Notes under the pieces: model-generated
The model's database searches: none
Told to the model about the DNA's origin: nothing
Seen by the model: the letters and a program-made list of their open reading frames with translations, nothing else
Source: CAWGMT01 sp963823675
GTDB lineage: Bacteria; Planctomycetota; Planctomycetia; Isosphaerales; Isosphaeraceae
Length of the DNA stretch: 64,000 bases
NCBI GenBank assembly: GCA_963823675.1
Contig: CAWGMT010000012.1
Coordinates: 868,001-932,000, forward strand
Direction of reading: 5' to 3'
Translations under genes and position numbers: made by a program
Shown: positions 1 through 9,157 of the stretch, piece after piece
Layout of the letters: every line of letters begins with the position of its first letter
Position numbering within the stretch: position 1 is the first letter of the stretch

Positions 1-456
1 GAGGCCGCCGCCGAGCTCCTCCGCCTCTCGTCCGCCTCGGAGCAGCCGGGCCCGCTCGTATGGGTTTCGACCACCGATCCGGCCAATCTGTACGGGTCGG
101 GCGCGCCCTTGGACATCGAGCTCCTGGGCAATGGCAAGGCGCGCTTGCTCCGCCTGCCGGGCAACTCGCTCGTGCTGCGGCGTGGCCGTCCCGTCCTCAT
201 CATCGAATCGCACGGCAGGCGGTTGACCGCTCTTGCCGCGTCAGATCGGAGCGACATCGATTCTGCATTGAACTTTCTTCCAAGTTTAACAGGGCCGAAA
301 CGCCGTGTCCTGAAGGTCGAAACGTACAATGGGGCCCCGGTCATTGACAGTCTCGTCGCCACTCATCTTGCGAAGCTGGGCTTCGTCCGCGATTATCCTG
401 GAATGACCTATTATGCGGGTTGGCCGCAACCACGCCCGCTACCGGAGAGCGTGTGA
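1..456 (+). CDS. Lhr-family DEAD/DEAH helicase, C-terminal end (partial)
   Basis: Reading frame 1 is open from the window edge to the TGA at 454-456, so only the last ~151 residues are present. The segment VSTTDPANLYGSGAPLDIE followed by RLPGNSLVLRRGRPVLIIE is characteristic of the C-terminal domain of Lhr-type superfamily 2 ATP-dependent helicases, large nucleic-acid translocases used in DNA repair. The helicase motifs themselves lie upstream of the window. It points the same way as the metallophosphoesterase that follows 78 bp later, but nothing shows a shared function. The family call rests on recognition of the tail alone. Confidence 0.75.
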   Translation, partial: EAAAELLRLSSASEQPGPLVWVSTTDPANLYGSGAPLDIELLGNGKARLLRLPGNSLVLRRGRPVLIIESHGRRLTALAASDRSDIDSALNFLPSLTGPKRRVLKVETYNGAPVIDSLVATHLAKLGFVRDYPGMTYYAGWPQPRPLPESV

Positions 457-534
457 GCCAGTTGCCGTCGTGAAGCATTGGGACCGATGACTTGCGAGCC
501 TTGCCAGGTGCGAACCCAACTTCGGAGATGAGTC

Positions 535-1326
535 ATGGACGTGACCGACGATCTCGCGTTGCACACGGACATCTCGCATTACGATTGTCTGGTCGTGAGC
601 GACTTGCACTTGGGAAGCGACGTCTGCCAGGCGAAGCTTCTCGAAGAATTCCTCCTCTGGGCGGTCGAACACTGCGACCAACTGGTCATCAACGGCGACA
701 TTTTTGACGATCTCAATTTCAAGAGACTCACCAAGCGGCATTTCGCCTGTCTCAAAATCATCCGGCGGAATTCCGATCGCGACGATTTCCACCTGGTATG
801 GGTTCGCGGTAATCACGACGGGCCGGCTGACATCGTCAGCCATATCGTGGGAGTCGATATCCTGGACGAATATGTCTTCGATAACCATCAGATCCAGCTC
901 CTGATCCTCCACGGGGACCAGTTTGATGGTTTCACGACCGGCTATCCCTGGTTGACCGAAATTGCCTGCGGGGTCTTTTATTTCATTCAGAAGTACATGC
1001 CGCATCGGGCCGCACGCTGGATTCGGCGGATCACGAAGCGCTTCCAACGCAATAGCGAGCGCATCGAACGGGGCGCGGTCGAGTACGCCCGCGGCCATGG
1101 ATTTCGCCATGTGACCTGTGGACACACCCATCTGCCCATGGAAGCCCGGCATGACGATATCCTCTACATCAACAGCGGAACCTGGACCGAGTCTCCACCG
1201 TGCCCGTTCGTGGCGGTGGCGGGCACGGAAGTTCGACTGATGTACTGGCCAGTGGCGCTGGCGGAAAACGCGGAGGAGCGGCGGTTCCATGCAGCGATCC
1301 CAACCGAGTCCCTTCCTCCGCAATAG
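535..1326 (+). CDS. Metallophosphoesterase (LpxH / UDP-2,3-diacylglucosamine diphosphatase-like)
   Basis: A 263-residue cytosolic calcineurin-like phosphoesterase. The dinuclear metal signature is complete: SDLHLGSD (Asp23/His25), NGDIFDD (Asp55), RGNHD (92-95), LHGDQFD and GHTHLP near residue 200. The compact sequence resembles UDP-2,3-diacylglucosamine hydrolase-like proteins, which cleave the pyrophosphate in the lipid A pathway, and many planctomycetes have lipid A genes. No other lpx gene is in view, so the substrate is an inference. A GGAG at about 524-527 precedes the ATG. There is no signal peptide and all motifs are intact. Confidence 0.85.
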   Translation: MDVTDDLALHTDISHYDCLVVSDLHLGSDVCQAKLLEEFLLWAVEHCDQLVINGDIFDDLNFKRLTKRHFACLKIIRRNSDRDDFHLVWVRGNHDGPADIVSHIVGVDILDEYVFDNHQIQLLILHGDQFDGFTTGYPWLTEIACGVFYFIQKYMPHRAARWIRRITKRFQRNSERIERGAVEYARGHGFRHVTCGHTHLPMEARHDDILYINSGTWTESPPCPFVAVAGTEVRLMYWPVALAENAEERRFHAAIPTESLPPQ

Positions 1327-1520
1327 CCCGCTTTAGGGTGATATCGGGCAACCCGGCTGGCCGCTTCCGGCAATTTGACGGACGGTGAGCGTGCGTAAGA
1401 CTCGCAACCGTGGTACAATGCGTTGCCTTCGCAGCTCGAAATATTGGAATCTTGAGTCTGGAACCTGAGAATCGTGAAATTGGTGGTCCGATTCGGTCGG
1501 CGTTCGGAGGTGAGCCAGCG

Positions 1521-2979
1521 ATGGAGAATATCACCGACCCTTCCTTCAATACCGAGGAAATCGCTTCAAGCTCGAAACCGTCTGGGGCCGCCCAACCGAT
1601 GGTCGTGGTGCAATACAAAGCCCGCGGCGTGCCCTGGTGGCTGCTTTCGTTGCTCACGATTTTCGCACCGGTCTGCGCGATTCTGATCTATCATTCGCTC
1701 GTGGTGGGGCGATATCGCGCCCAGGCTGTCGAAACAGCGGAGGCGCTTCGGACCAAGCTCGACGGTGCGCGGCCGCCCGCCGAGGTCAAGAAAACGCCTG
1801 AGGAAGCGCTGGCGCTCAATTCTCAGCCGATTGTGGCGCCCGCGCCGCCGGCTTCGTTGACCGCGCCTTCGAACGGAGCTCCATCCCCGAGTCGTGAGCA
1901 GGGGGGAAGTGTCGCTTCCACGGTCTCTCCGGCCGGGCCGGCCGGGCCGGACGCGGGGCATGCGAGCGGCGATTCGGCTGGAGCACAGAAAGGCGCGGCG
2001 GCGGCCGCGCCTGGGGGCAACCGATCCGCGACTCCGACAGGCGTCGATGTGGCGGAGACAACTCCGGGTGCGGCCACCCGCCCCGGGCGTGTGTCTGCGC
2101 CGGCCGGCGACCCGGCTGTGGCGGCAAAGGCTGCCGGTCGTACCGCGGCCGCGCGACCAGAATCGGGCGGCGATTCCCGGCCGCCGAATTCCTCGGCGAC
2201 CGCGACGGCCGCCCTACAATTTGCCGAGCGTAACAAAGACCGGCGACCCGCGTCCGATCGCAGACCGTTCGACGACCCGAGCGAGAAATCGGAGCCGTTG
2301 AACCCCGCCCGGCCTGGCGACATCGCCCCGGCAAACGCGTCCTCTCCACCACCACAACCGAAGGTCGCGGCTGCAAAGCCGGTGGGCGAACCGCGCGCCG
2401 CCGGAATTCCTCCGCGCAACAACCGCTGCCGACCCCGGAAGAAGAGATGCGTCAGATCGAGGAGGAAGCGGCGCATAATGAGGCCCAGAAACGCGATCAG
2501 CAAGAAAAACAGGCGGTGGAGCTTCGCTCTGTTCGCTACCAGGAACGGGTCAAGTTTCGGGATGAGCTGCGTGCAATCTTGCAGGAACACGGCAACTCGG
2601 CCGGTCCAGAGATCAACCAGCTCGCGAAACGGTCTTCTTTCGAGAAGGATCCGGAGCGCCAGATCCAGGCGACGCGGATCTGGCGCTTCTCGCGGAACTC
2701 CCAGGCGAACAAGGTCAAGATGATTCGCGCGCTCGATATGCCGGAAGCCGTGATTCTGGACTTCCTGTCCGACGATTTCCATGCCCAGGTTCGCGCCCGA
2801 AAGGGCCGCGCAACGAGAATGAGGTCCGCATTCGGGCTGCTCACCGGCTGTTACAACTGGAACTTCCTCCGGAGGACGCGATGCCTGTCGCGCGGCCGCC
2901 GGCCGATCCGATGCCCGGTAGAACCTTGCGGTCGAGAGTTTCGCCGTTAACGAGCGGCCCGGGCCAACGCGGCCGCTAG
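1521..2979 (+). CDS. Membrane-anchored protein with Pro/Ala-rich linker (two frameshifts)
   Basis: I chose the ATG at 1521 because GGAGG lies ten bases upstream and the residues before it look non-coding. A cytosolic N-terminus of ~45 residues is followed by one membrane segment (LLSLLTIFAPVCAILIYHSL). After it come a ~250-residue disordered linker rich in Ala, Pro and Gly and a charged helical C-terminal domain. The frame changes near 2380-2420 and again near 2800. The second part begins about PLPTPEEEMRQIEEEA and the third continues RNENEVRIRAAHRLLQLE to the TAG at 2977. Each shift equals loss of one base. I do not recognise the C-terminal domain. A role in surface or envelope structure is only a guess from topology. 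Confidence 0.55.
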
Positions 2980-3031
2980 AGCCTCGCGGCCCTTTCGGCT
3001 CAATGATTCGAACCCATCCATTCTTCAGGGG

Positions 3032-4527
3032 ATGCCTATGAATCTGCTCACGATCCCTTTCGCCGCCATTATCACGGCGGTAATTCCGCTCGCGGCCCTC
3101 GGAGCAGCCGACGACCAGGCGAAACCGATCAGCGAAGGCACGAAACTGCTCGCGGAAGGGGACCGGCTCGCCGACCTCGGGAAGTACACAGAGGCGGTCA
3201 TCAGCTACAAGCGAGGGATGGAAAAGCTCTTGCCCCAACTGCGGAAGATTCCGTTCAAGCATGACGTGAAGCGCGACGTCACCAAGCGGAAGGATATGAA
3301 GGCGCTGATGCTCAAAGAAATCGACGAGGACATCACGCCGGCAGAGTTCCGCACCAACGAGCTGGCGCTCAAGGCCTTCGGGCTCTTGCCCCGCGACTTC
3401 GACCTGCGAGAAACCCTGGCCCAGGTCTATTCCGAGGAGGTCGCCGCGTTCTACGATCCCAAAACCAAGACGATGCACCTGATCGAAGAACCGAAGTCCG
3501 AGGTGAAAAAGGCACCCTCCTTCCTGGAACGACTCTTCGGCAAGAAGGAAGCCTTCGACAAGGACGAGAACAAGACCGTCATCGCACACGAGCTGACGCA
3601 CGCACTGGCAGACCAGAACTACGATATCGACGCCATGCAGAAAGCCGCCAAGATAGACGACGATCGTCAATTGGCTCTCTCGGCATTGATCGAAGGCGAG
3701 GCGACTCTGACCATGTTCGGCACATCGATCGACGACTGGGACGGCGACGAGATCATTCGCTATCCGGCCGCAAGCCTGGAGTGGACCTTCAACTTGATGA
3801 CGCCGTTCCTCTCGTTCATGGGGAGCGGGAAGGCCCTGCGCAACGCCCCGCCCATCATCACCGAGTCGATGACCTTTCCCTACTTCCAGGGCATGGTTTA
3901 CTGCGCCAAGCTCACGAACGAAGGTGGCTGGGCTGCGATTGACCAGGCATACCGGAACCCTCCGCTTTCGACCGAGCAGATCCTCCATCCCGAGAAATAC
4001 GCCGCCAAACCCGACCTGCCCACCGTGATCGACCTGGGCCCGCTCAAACCGGGTGAAGGCTGGAAAGAGGTCGGGCGCAACGTACTGGGGGAGTTGCAGC
4101 TTCTGGTGATGCTCAAGAAGCACGGCGGCAAGGCAGCCGCGGCGGGCTGGGATGGCGATCGCTACGCCGTTTTCGAGGGGACGCGGAATCGCCTCGGTCT
4201 CGTGTGGCTCTCGACCTGGGATAGTGAGGACGACGCTCGTGAGTTCGCCCAAGCCTACGTTCGCTACCAGACCTCGAAAGCAGGTCATCTCGGTGAACCA
4301 CCCAAGCCGATCCCCGACTCGGTCTGCGCAACCTGGACGACGCGCTTTACGTCGTCGAGCGCCGCGGCAAGGACGTCGCGGTCGTGGAGGGCCTCTCGCC
4401 AGGCGCCACGCCCGGCCTGGTTGAAGCCGCATTCCGCGCCACGAAGATCGAGCTCAAACCCAAAGTCGTCCCCGCCAAACCAATGACCAAACCCAGCGCC
4501 CACCGCCAGACGGCCCTTGCTCGCTGA
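3032..4527 (+). CDS. Secreted gluzincin-type metalloprotease-like protein (one frameshift)
   Basis: An N-terminal signal peptide (residues ~1-25, ending ALGA) is followed by a charged helical region and a zinc-binding HELTH at residues 186-190. About 30 residues later comes ALIEGEATLTMFG, which can supply the third ligand Glu, as in gluzincins. The product should therefore be an exported zinc peptidase or peptidase-like protein. Starts are possible at 3032 or 3038. Near 4300-4330 the frame moves back by one base, and the new frame (LRNLDDALYVVERRGKDVA) runs to the TGA at 4525. Without that correction the C-terminus turns into low-quality Arg/Ser-rich sequence. The substrate is unknown. Confidence 0.65.
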
Positions 4528-4606
4528 CCTGATCCGCATACGATTGTATTAGGCTCGTAGCTCGCTTGGTGGCCCTGGCACTGTTTAACGAAACGGGGAG
4601 TGAAAG

Positions 4607-5404
4607 ATGCCGTCTCGTTTTCGCCTTTGCTTGTCGGCGGCCGCGCTCCTGGCTCTTTTCGCCGCCGTCGCGGCCCGAGCCCAGGACCCCTTCCAGAACG
4701 CCCGACCGCCCGGTTCGAATTCCGACGGCAATGCCGCTGGGAAGTCGCCCAACGAACCGAGCTCTGCCACCAAGTCCGAGACGAAAGCCCGGTCTGAGCC
4801 CGAGTTCATCTGGAAGACCGACGCGGAATGGCGCAGGATTTTGACCCGCGATCAGTACGCCGTCACCCGCTTGAAAAGCACCGAGCCGGCCTTCACCGGC
4901 CGGTATTCGCACGGCCACTTCCGAGGAACATTCCTCTGCGTCTGTTGCGGCGCCGAGTTGTTCGATGCCCAGACCAAGTTTGAATCAGGGACGGGCTGGC
5001 CCAGCTTCTGGCGGCCGATCAATGAGAGGGCGGTCGGCTACGCCGTCGACAACAGCGATGGCGAGGTCCGAACCGAGGTCATGTGCCGCCGATGTCGGGC
5101 GCATCTCGGGCATGTCTTCGACGACGGCCCGCCTCCCACGGGTCTCCGCTTCTGCATGAACTCGATTGCGCTTCGGCTCAAGCCGCCCGGTGGAGGGACG
5201 GCGAACCAGGCCACGATGAGCAAGTCCAGGACGAAGGCGACGGCCAGGTCCAGGGCAAAGTCAACGGCTAAGGCCAAGGCCAGAACCACGACCCAGACTA
5301 AGAAGACGACGGGGAACGCGCAATCTCCTGGCTCGGAACCCGCGGATCGCAAGGTGAGTAGCCAGCCCGATCAGGCACCATCCGCGACGCCCGATCGCTC
5401 CTGA
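4607..5404 (+). CDS. msrB: Exported peptide-methionine (R)-S-oxide reductase MsrB with basic tail
   Basis: Reduces methionine-R-sulfoxide in proteins. Residues 1-25 form a signal peptide ending ARA, so the enzyme acts outside the cytoplasm. The MsrB domain (about 65-190) has both zinc CxxC pairs (CVCC and CRRC), GTGWPSFWRPI and the catalytic RFCMNS. After the domain comes a ~75-residue tail made almost only of Lys, Ala, Thr, Ser and Arg (for example TKATARSRAKSTAKAKA), similar in composition to histone H1 tails and absent from ordinary MsrB proteins. GGGGAG upstream of the ATG gives a good ribosome binding site. The core identification is secure; the function of the tail is unknown. Confidence 0.9.
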   Translation: MPSRFRLCLSAAALLALFAAVAARAQDPFQNARPPGSNSDGNAAGKSPNEPSSATKSETKARSEPEFIWKTDAEWRRILTRDQYAVTRLKSTEPAFTGRYSHGHFRGTFLCVCCGAELFDAQTKFESGTGWPSFWRPINERAVGYAVDNSDGEVRTEVMCRRCRAHLGHVFDDGPPPTGLRFCMNSIALRLKPPGGGTANQATMSKSRTKATARSRAKSTAKAKARTTTQTKKTTGNAQSPGSEPADRKVSSQPDQAPSATPDRS

Positions 5405-5455
5405 CTGATCATTCCGTCGGGCACCGTCGCGACGCAGGCCGAGGAGCGTGTGAAA

Positions 5456-6487
5456 GTGAACGACACCATCGTCAGGCAAGCCGACGGTTCTTTGATTGTG
5501 AGAGATTCGCGGGTTTTCCACGCGGACTGGCGAGCCTTTGACGCCCGTCTGGTTGCGGCCCTGGTCCGGCACCAGGAGGTTCGATCGGTGCGTCTGGACT
5601 TGTCAACGGCCACTTGCCAGATCCGCTTTGAGCCGGGCGCGGATCGGTTGGAGCAAACGGCGGCGGTCTTTAGCGCGTGCGTCCGGGAAGCGACCGAGGC
5701 ACGGCGTCGCGGCATCCGACGTCTCTGGAATTCGGAACGTCCCTGGACGACACTCCTGGCCGAGCGAAGCGATTGCGGCGCGACCGTTGTCGAGGCACTC
5801 GAGCAGGAAGCCGGCCGACTCCGCCTTTGCGTGCGCTCGTCCCCGAGCCCGCGCCGGCAGTGGGATGATCTACTCGATGAAATCGGCCAGCTCAAAGGCA
5901 TCTACGCCTTTCGCGTTCGAAGGTGGCCCGACGGCCTTGAGATCGATTACGACCCCTCGCACTTGAGCAGGGACGAAATACTCGCGGCGGCTTGCCAAGC
6001 CTGGGCCCCGGCCAGCCGGGCGATGGCGCCCGCCACTTTTGTGCGTTCGGCCTGGCCCAGCCCGCGCCAAAGCGAGTTCATGCTCCGCGGTCCCCGCCGG
6101 GTGCTCTATCTCGCTCTCGGATGCGGCAGTCTCGTGATGACGTTCGTGGGCCTGGTGGTGCCGGGCATCCCGACCGTACCGTTCCTCCTCGCGAGCAGCT
6201 ACTACCTGTCGCGGTCGTCGCAGAGTTTGCACAAGCGGTTGATCGAGTCGCGCCTGCTGGGAGAAGTGCTGCGGGACTGGGAAACCCATCGCGCCATGAG
6301 CCGGAGGTCCAAGTGGAAGCTCGCAAGCATCACCCTGGTGATCGTGCTGGTCACGGTCCTGATCGCACCCTTGAGCCCGATCGTGATCCTGCTGGTGGCG
6401 GTCATGGTCAGCCTGACGCTGATCGGAGTGTACAGGATTCCCACGATTGAGCCTGCCCACCGACCTCAACTTGCCTTCGGAACTTAG
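5456..6487 (+). CDS. HMA-like domains fused to DUF454 (YbaN-type) membrane domain
   Basis: The N-terminal ~200 residues look like two tandem alpha/beta modules similar to heavy-metal-associated domains but lacking a CxxC. The C-terminal ~120 residues match the DUF454/YbaN inner-membrane family (VVPGIPTVPFLLASSYYLSRSS, then ESRLLGEVLRDWETHRAMSRRSK), with two or three hydrophobic segments. GTG codons at 5450 and 5456 are both possible. I prefer 5456 because GAGGAG at 5441-5446 is then nine bases away. YbaN itself has no established activity, so a role in metal or membrane homeostasis is inference from the fusion. Confidence 0.7.
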   Translation: MNDTIVRQADGSLIVRDSRVFHADWRAFDARLVAALVRHQEVRSVRLDLSTATCQIRFEPGADRLEQTAAVFSACVREATEARRRGIRRLWNSERPWTTLLAERSDCGATVVEALEQEAGRLRLCVRSSPSPRRQWDDLLDEIGQLKGIYAFRVRRWPDGLEIDYDPSHLSRDEILAAACQAWAPASRAMAPATFVRSAWPSPRQSEFMLRGPRRVLYLALGCGSLVMTFVGLVVPGIPTVPFLLASSYYLSRSSQSLHKRLIESRLLGEVLRDWETHRAMSRRSKWKLASITLVIVLVTVLIAPLSPIVILLVAVMVSLTLIGVYRIPTIEPAHRPQLAFGT

Positions 6488-6574
6488 ACCCTCGCGGACG
6501 GGAGCTGCAACGCGCTGCGGCTGAAGAATCGGAACCCACCATTTTCTGATGTATACGGTTTTATTCCCAGCGAA

Positions 6575-6625
6575 GGCGTCATCCCAATACGAGCCCGAAG
6601 CGCCAGCGAGTGAGTGCATGAGTGT
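6575..6625. repeat. Dispersed repeat of the planctomycete YEPEAPA type
   Basis: The segment reads through as SQYEPEAPASE on plus and as SLALRARIG on minus. I recognise this sequence from many planctomycete intergenic regions, where it is often miscalled as coding. Only one copy is seen in this window, so its repeat status relies on outside knowledge. Confidence 0.45.
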
Positions 6626-6842
6626 GGCGGATCCGAGCCGCGCGCCTTTCTCGAGTCACCGGACACCAGAAGCAAATCGCTGCCCAGCAAGAACCCTCCG
6701 AGCATTCCCTCGCGCGACGAATCCAGCCCCCGCCGGTCGTCGATGGGACAGAGCCAGTGCGCTTCCTCCAGCCGTGCCGATGGGCGAGCCGTGGCGTCCC
6801 GCGAATCGCAATCATTCAACCCGAATGGTTTGAAGTCGGAGA

Positions 6843-6971
6843 TTCACCGCCAAGGCGCGAAGAGCGCCAAGAAATTTGGCGATCCCGCTCATCACTCATT
6901 AACTATGCGATTGATATCTTACATTCATTCATTGCTTCTTCCCTTCGCGCTCTTGGCGTCTTCGCGGTGAT
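6843..6971. repeat. Imperfect inverted repeat pair with about 67-bp centre
   Basis: The left arm 6843-6873 (core CACCGCCAAGGCGCGAAGAG) and the reverse complement of the right arm 6941-6971 (core CACCGCGAAGACGCCAAGAG) agree at about 24 of 31 positions. The AT-rich centre contains no gene. The motif of CGAAGA/GCCAAG units is familiar from dispersed repeats in large bacterial genomes. It could be a MITE-like element. Confidence 0.5.
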
Positions 6972-7422
6972 AAGGTCAATCGGCTAAACCGCTTGGTTGT
7001 GAGATGCCCGAAAACCGCGGATCCGATCTCCGTAGCGTGGACGCCCTCACCCTCGCCAAGCAAGAATGCCCGTCGGACGCAGCGGGTGACACGATGATAC
7101 CAGCGAGTGACCGTGGGATCCGCGAGCTGCTCGTGTGCTATCGTCATAGGTGGTCCTCCACCAGGAGCCAATGATCCGCCAATTCGCGCAACTTAGCGAC
7201 TCGAAGGTTCCGCGTCGAGATTACACTGCATGTCCTTGCTATTCCGATCGCCCGGAACCTGCTTCGCGAGGCCGAGGCATCGACCAACGGCGCAGCGGGG
7301 TGATGACCGCGCCGGCAACGAGGTCATCCGGCCCGCCCGCCGACTCGGGACGCCTTGCAGGCGGGCCAATCGCGTTGACATCCAGGACGCAAACCAGAAC
7401 GATCGCTGCGACCTTCGAAAGC

Positions 7423-8967
7423 TCACGCCGATTGGTCCTTGGCCACGTACCGGCGCAGCACCTCTCGGACAGGTTCGGTTCCTCCGGCCACGTCCGAGAC
7501 CTTCGCGCCGGACTTGAGCAAAGCCTCGACTGTGGCGGCATAATTCCCCGAACTGGAGTGCCAGCCGTGCTGGGAGCCGTGGATGGCCCAGCCGAGCGGC
7601 GTGCCGTGAAAGTCCGCGTCAGCGACTTCCAGTGGCGGGCCGAGGCGCAGGATGGCCCGGGCCATCTCGTCGTTACCATGGAAGGCCGCCCAGTGCAGCG
7701 GTGTGGCCTGGTGTTGACCCCGGGCGTCCACGGGCCAGCCACACTCGAGCATGAGCCGAACGACGTCGGCCTCATTGTTGCGCGCCGCATGCGCCACCAG
7801 TCGGCGGTCGGCTTCGTTCATACGGTCGACGACGTGAGGATGCTCGCGCCGAATCGCCAGCGCGGACGCCTCGTCGCCCGTCCAACACGCTTCGATGAGC
7901 TTGACGTCGGTCGGGCTGCGTTCCTGGAGGAGTTGCAGGACACCGTCGTGGCCGAACTTCCTGGCGACCTGGTGTGGGGAGACGTACCAACCCAGCTTCC
8001 ACTGATAAATCGTGCCGCCCGACCTGGGATTGACCATGGGGAAGAACCGCTCGCTGACACGCAGGCGGATGCAGTCCGGGTTCGCGTCGAGATGTCGGCG
8101 AGCGAGCTCCAGGTCGCCGAGCGCCGCCGCCATGAGAAGGTCGGTCTGGCAGCCGCGGGTGACCAGGAATCGGGCCACGTCGAGGCGGTTGTCCAGCATC
8201 CATTGGGCCGGTGTCGACTCGTGGTCCAGGTCGCGTGTATCGATGGCGGCGCCGTGGTCGAGCAGGTACTCGGCGATCTCGACTGTGGCGGCGAAATGAA
8301 GCGGCGTCTGACCATCGCCGCCGCGGGCATGGACGAGCTCGGGGTCAGCCTCAACCAGCTCACGAAGTCGGTCGAGCGAGCCCAGCCGCGCCGCGGCGTG
8401 AACGTCCACGATCGCTCCGCGCTCGATCGCATAGGCGGCTATCTCGGGACTCGCCCCGTGCAGGAGCCCGAAACCGCCCGCCCACCACCGGCTCTTGGCG
8501 TTGAGGTTCGCGCCGGCGGCCAGCAGCACGTCCAGCATCTCCTTACTGCGAACATTCGTGATCGCCGGTGAGTCGAATGGTCCCAGCGGCTCGTCGATCT
8601 TCGCTCTGAGCATGGGGTGGGCTTCGAGTAAGCGCCGGGTGCGCGCGGCGTCGTCGGCTCGCAGGGCCTGTTTGAATTGATCGACGAGATCGTCCGCACC
8701 GGGCGAGAGAGACTCGACGTGGGCCTTCAGCTTGGGCCAACTGGAAAAACCATACTCACGGGCGACGACGAGCTGCGCTCCACTGAGAGTGACGCGAGAT
8801 GCCTGGATTTCGTGGGCGGACGATGCCCCGAGCCGAGGATGATTCGCTTGAATGCGCCGGAGCGCCTCGGGGTCCCCGGCCTTGTGGCCCTTGAGGAGGT
8901 CTTTGGCCTGATTCTTGAGTTGGTCGAGGTTGGGACGGTCCGGCAGTGGGGTCGGCATCACGAACAC
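7423..8967 (-). CDS. Ankyrin-repeat protein
   Basis: A 514-residue protein. The first ~85 residues (PDRPNLDQLKNQAKDLLKGH ... YGFSSWPKLKAHVE) are a helical module that recurs at the start of bacterial ankyrin proteins. The rest is a series of ankyrin repeats, seen clearly as DGQTPLHFAATVEIAEYLLD, QATPLHWAAFHGNDEMARAI and NEADVVRLMLECG, separated by degenerate units. There is no signal peptide or membrane segment, so it is probably a cytosolic protein-binding scaffold. Partner and process cannot be read from the neighbourhood. The left end of an IS4 element lies 190 bp upstream of its start and may have displaced its promoter region. Confidence 0.85.
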   Translation of the reverse strand: MFVMPTPLPDRPNLDQLKNQAKDLLKGHKAGDPEALRRIQANHPRLGASSAHEIQASRVTLSGAQLVVAREYGFSSWPKLKAHVESLSPGADDLVDQFKQALRADDAARTRRLLEAHPMLRAKIDEPLGPFDSPAITNVRSKEMLDVLLAAGANLNAKSRWWAGGFGLLHGASPEIAAYAIERGAIVDVHAAARLGSLDRLRELVEADPELVHARGGDGQTPLHFAATVEIAEYLLDHGAAIDTRDLDHESTPAQWMLDNRLDVARFLVTRGCQTDLLMAAALGDLELARRHLDANPDCIRLRVSERFFPMVNPRSGGTIYQWKLGWYVSPHQVARKFGHDGVLQLLQERSPTDVKLIEACWTGDEASALAIRREHPHVVDRMNEADRRLVAHAARNNEADVVRLMLECGWPVDARGQHQATPLHWAAFHGNDEMARAILRLGPPLEVADADFHGTPLGWAIHGSQHGWHSSSGNYAATVEALLKSGAKVSDVAGGTEPVREVLRRYVAKDQSA

Positions 8968-9146
8968 TCCTTCCGGTGATGCCTGTTGTCCGCAGGGCAG
9001 GCCGAAAGAAGGTTCGCTACCGTCAGCGTGTTGTCTGCAGAGTGGACTCTGTCCTTCCCGCGGACCGGGCGCGCCTCGAGCACGCAGAGTTCAGGATACC
9101 GGGGAACGCACAGAACGCAATGCGAGATTGACCCGAGGAAGCTTCG

Positions 9147-9157
9147 GTCGATCCGAC
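9147..9157. repeat. Target-site duplication, left copy
   Basis: GTCGATCCGAC immediately precedes the left inverted repeat of the IS element. An identical 11-mer follows the right inverted repeat at 11001-11011. The length fits the 10-13 bp duplications made by IS4-family transposases. Confidence 0.9.

Larger units (their letters stand above)
6488..7422. other. Gene-free interval with dispersed repeats
   Basis: I find no convincing coding sequence on either strand between the DUF454 gene and the end of the ankyrin gene. The interval holds two repeat-like segments (6575-6625 and 6843-6971, listed separately) and an AT-richer patch at about 6890-6945. Confidence 0.6.

Noticed and set aside
3001..3031. 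GGTTCGAATC-like sequence on the minus strand suggesting a tRNA T-loop
   Set aside because: No acceptor stem, anticodon arm or CCA-compatible end can be formed around it.
1823..4432. 869-codon open frame on the minus strand
   Set aside because: It is antisense to the membrane protein and the zincin, which have signal peptides and motifs. The product is a high-GC shadow without recognisable domains.
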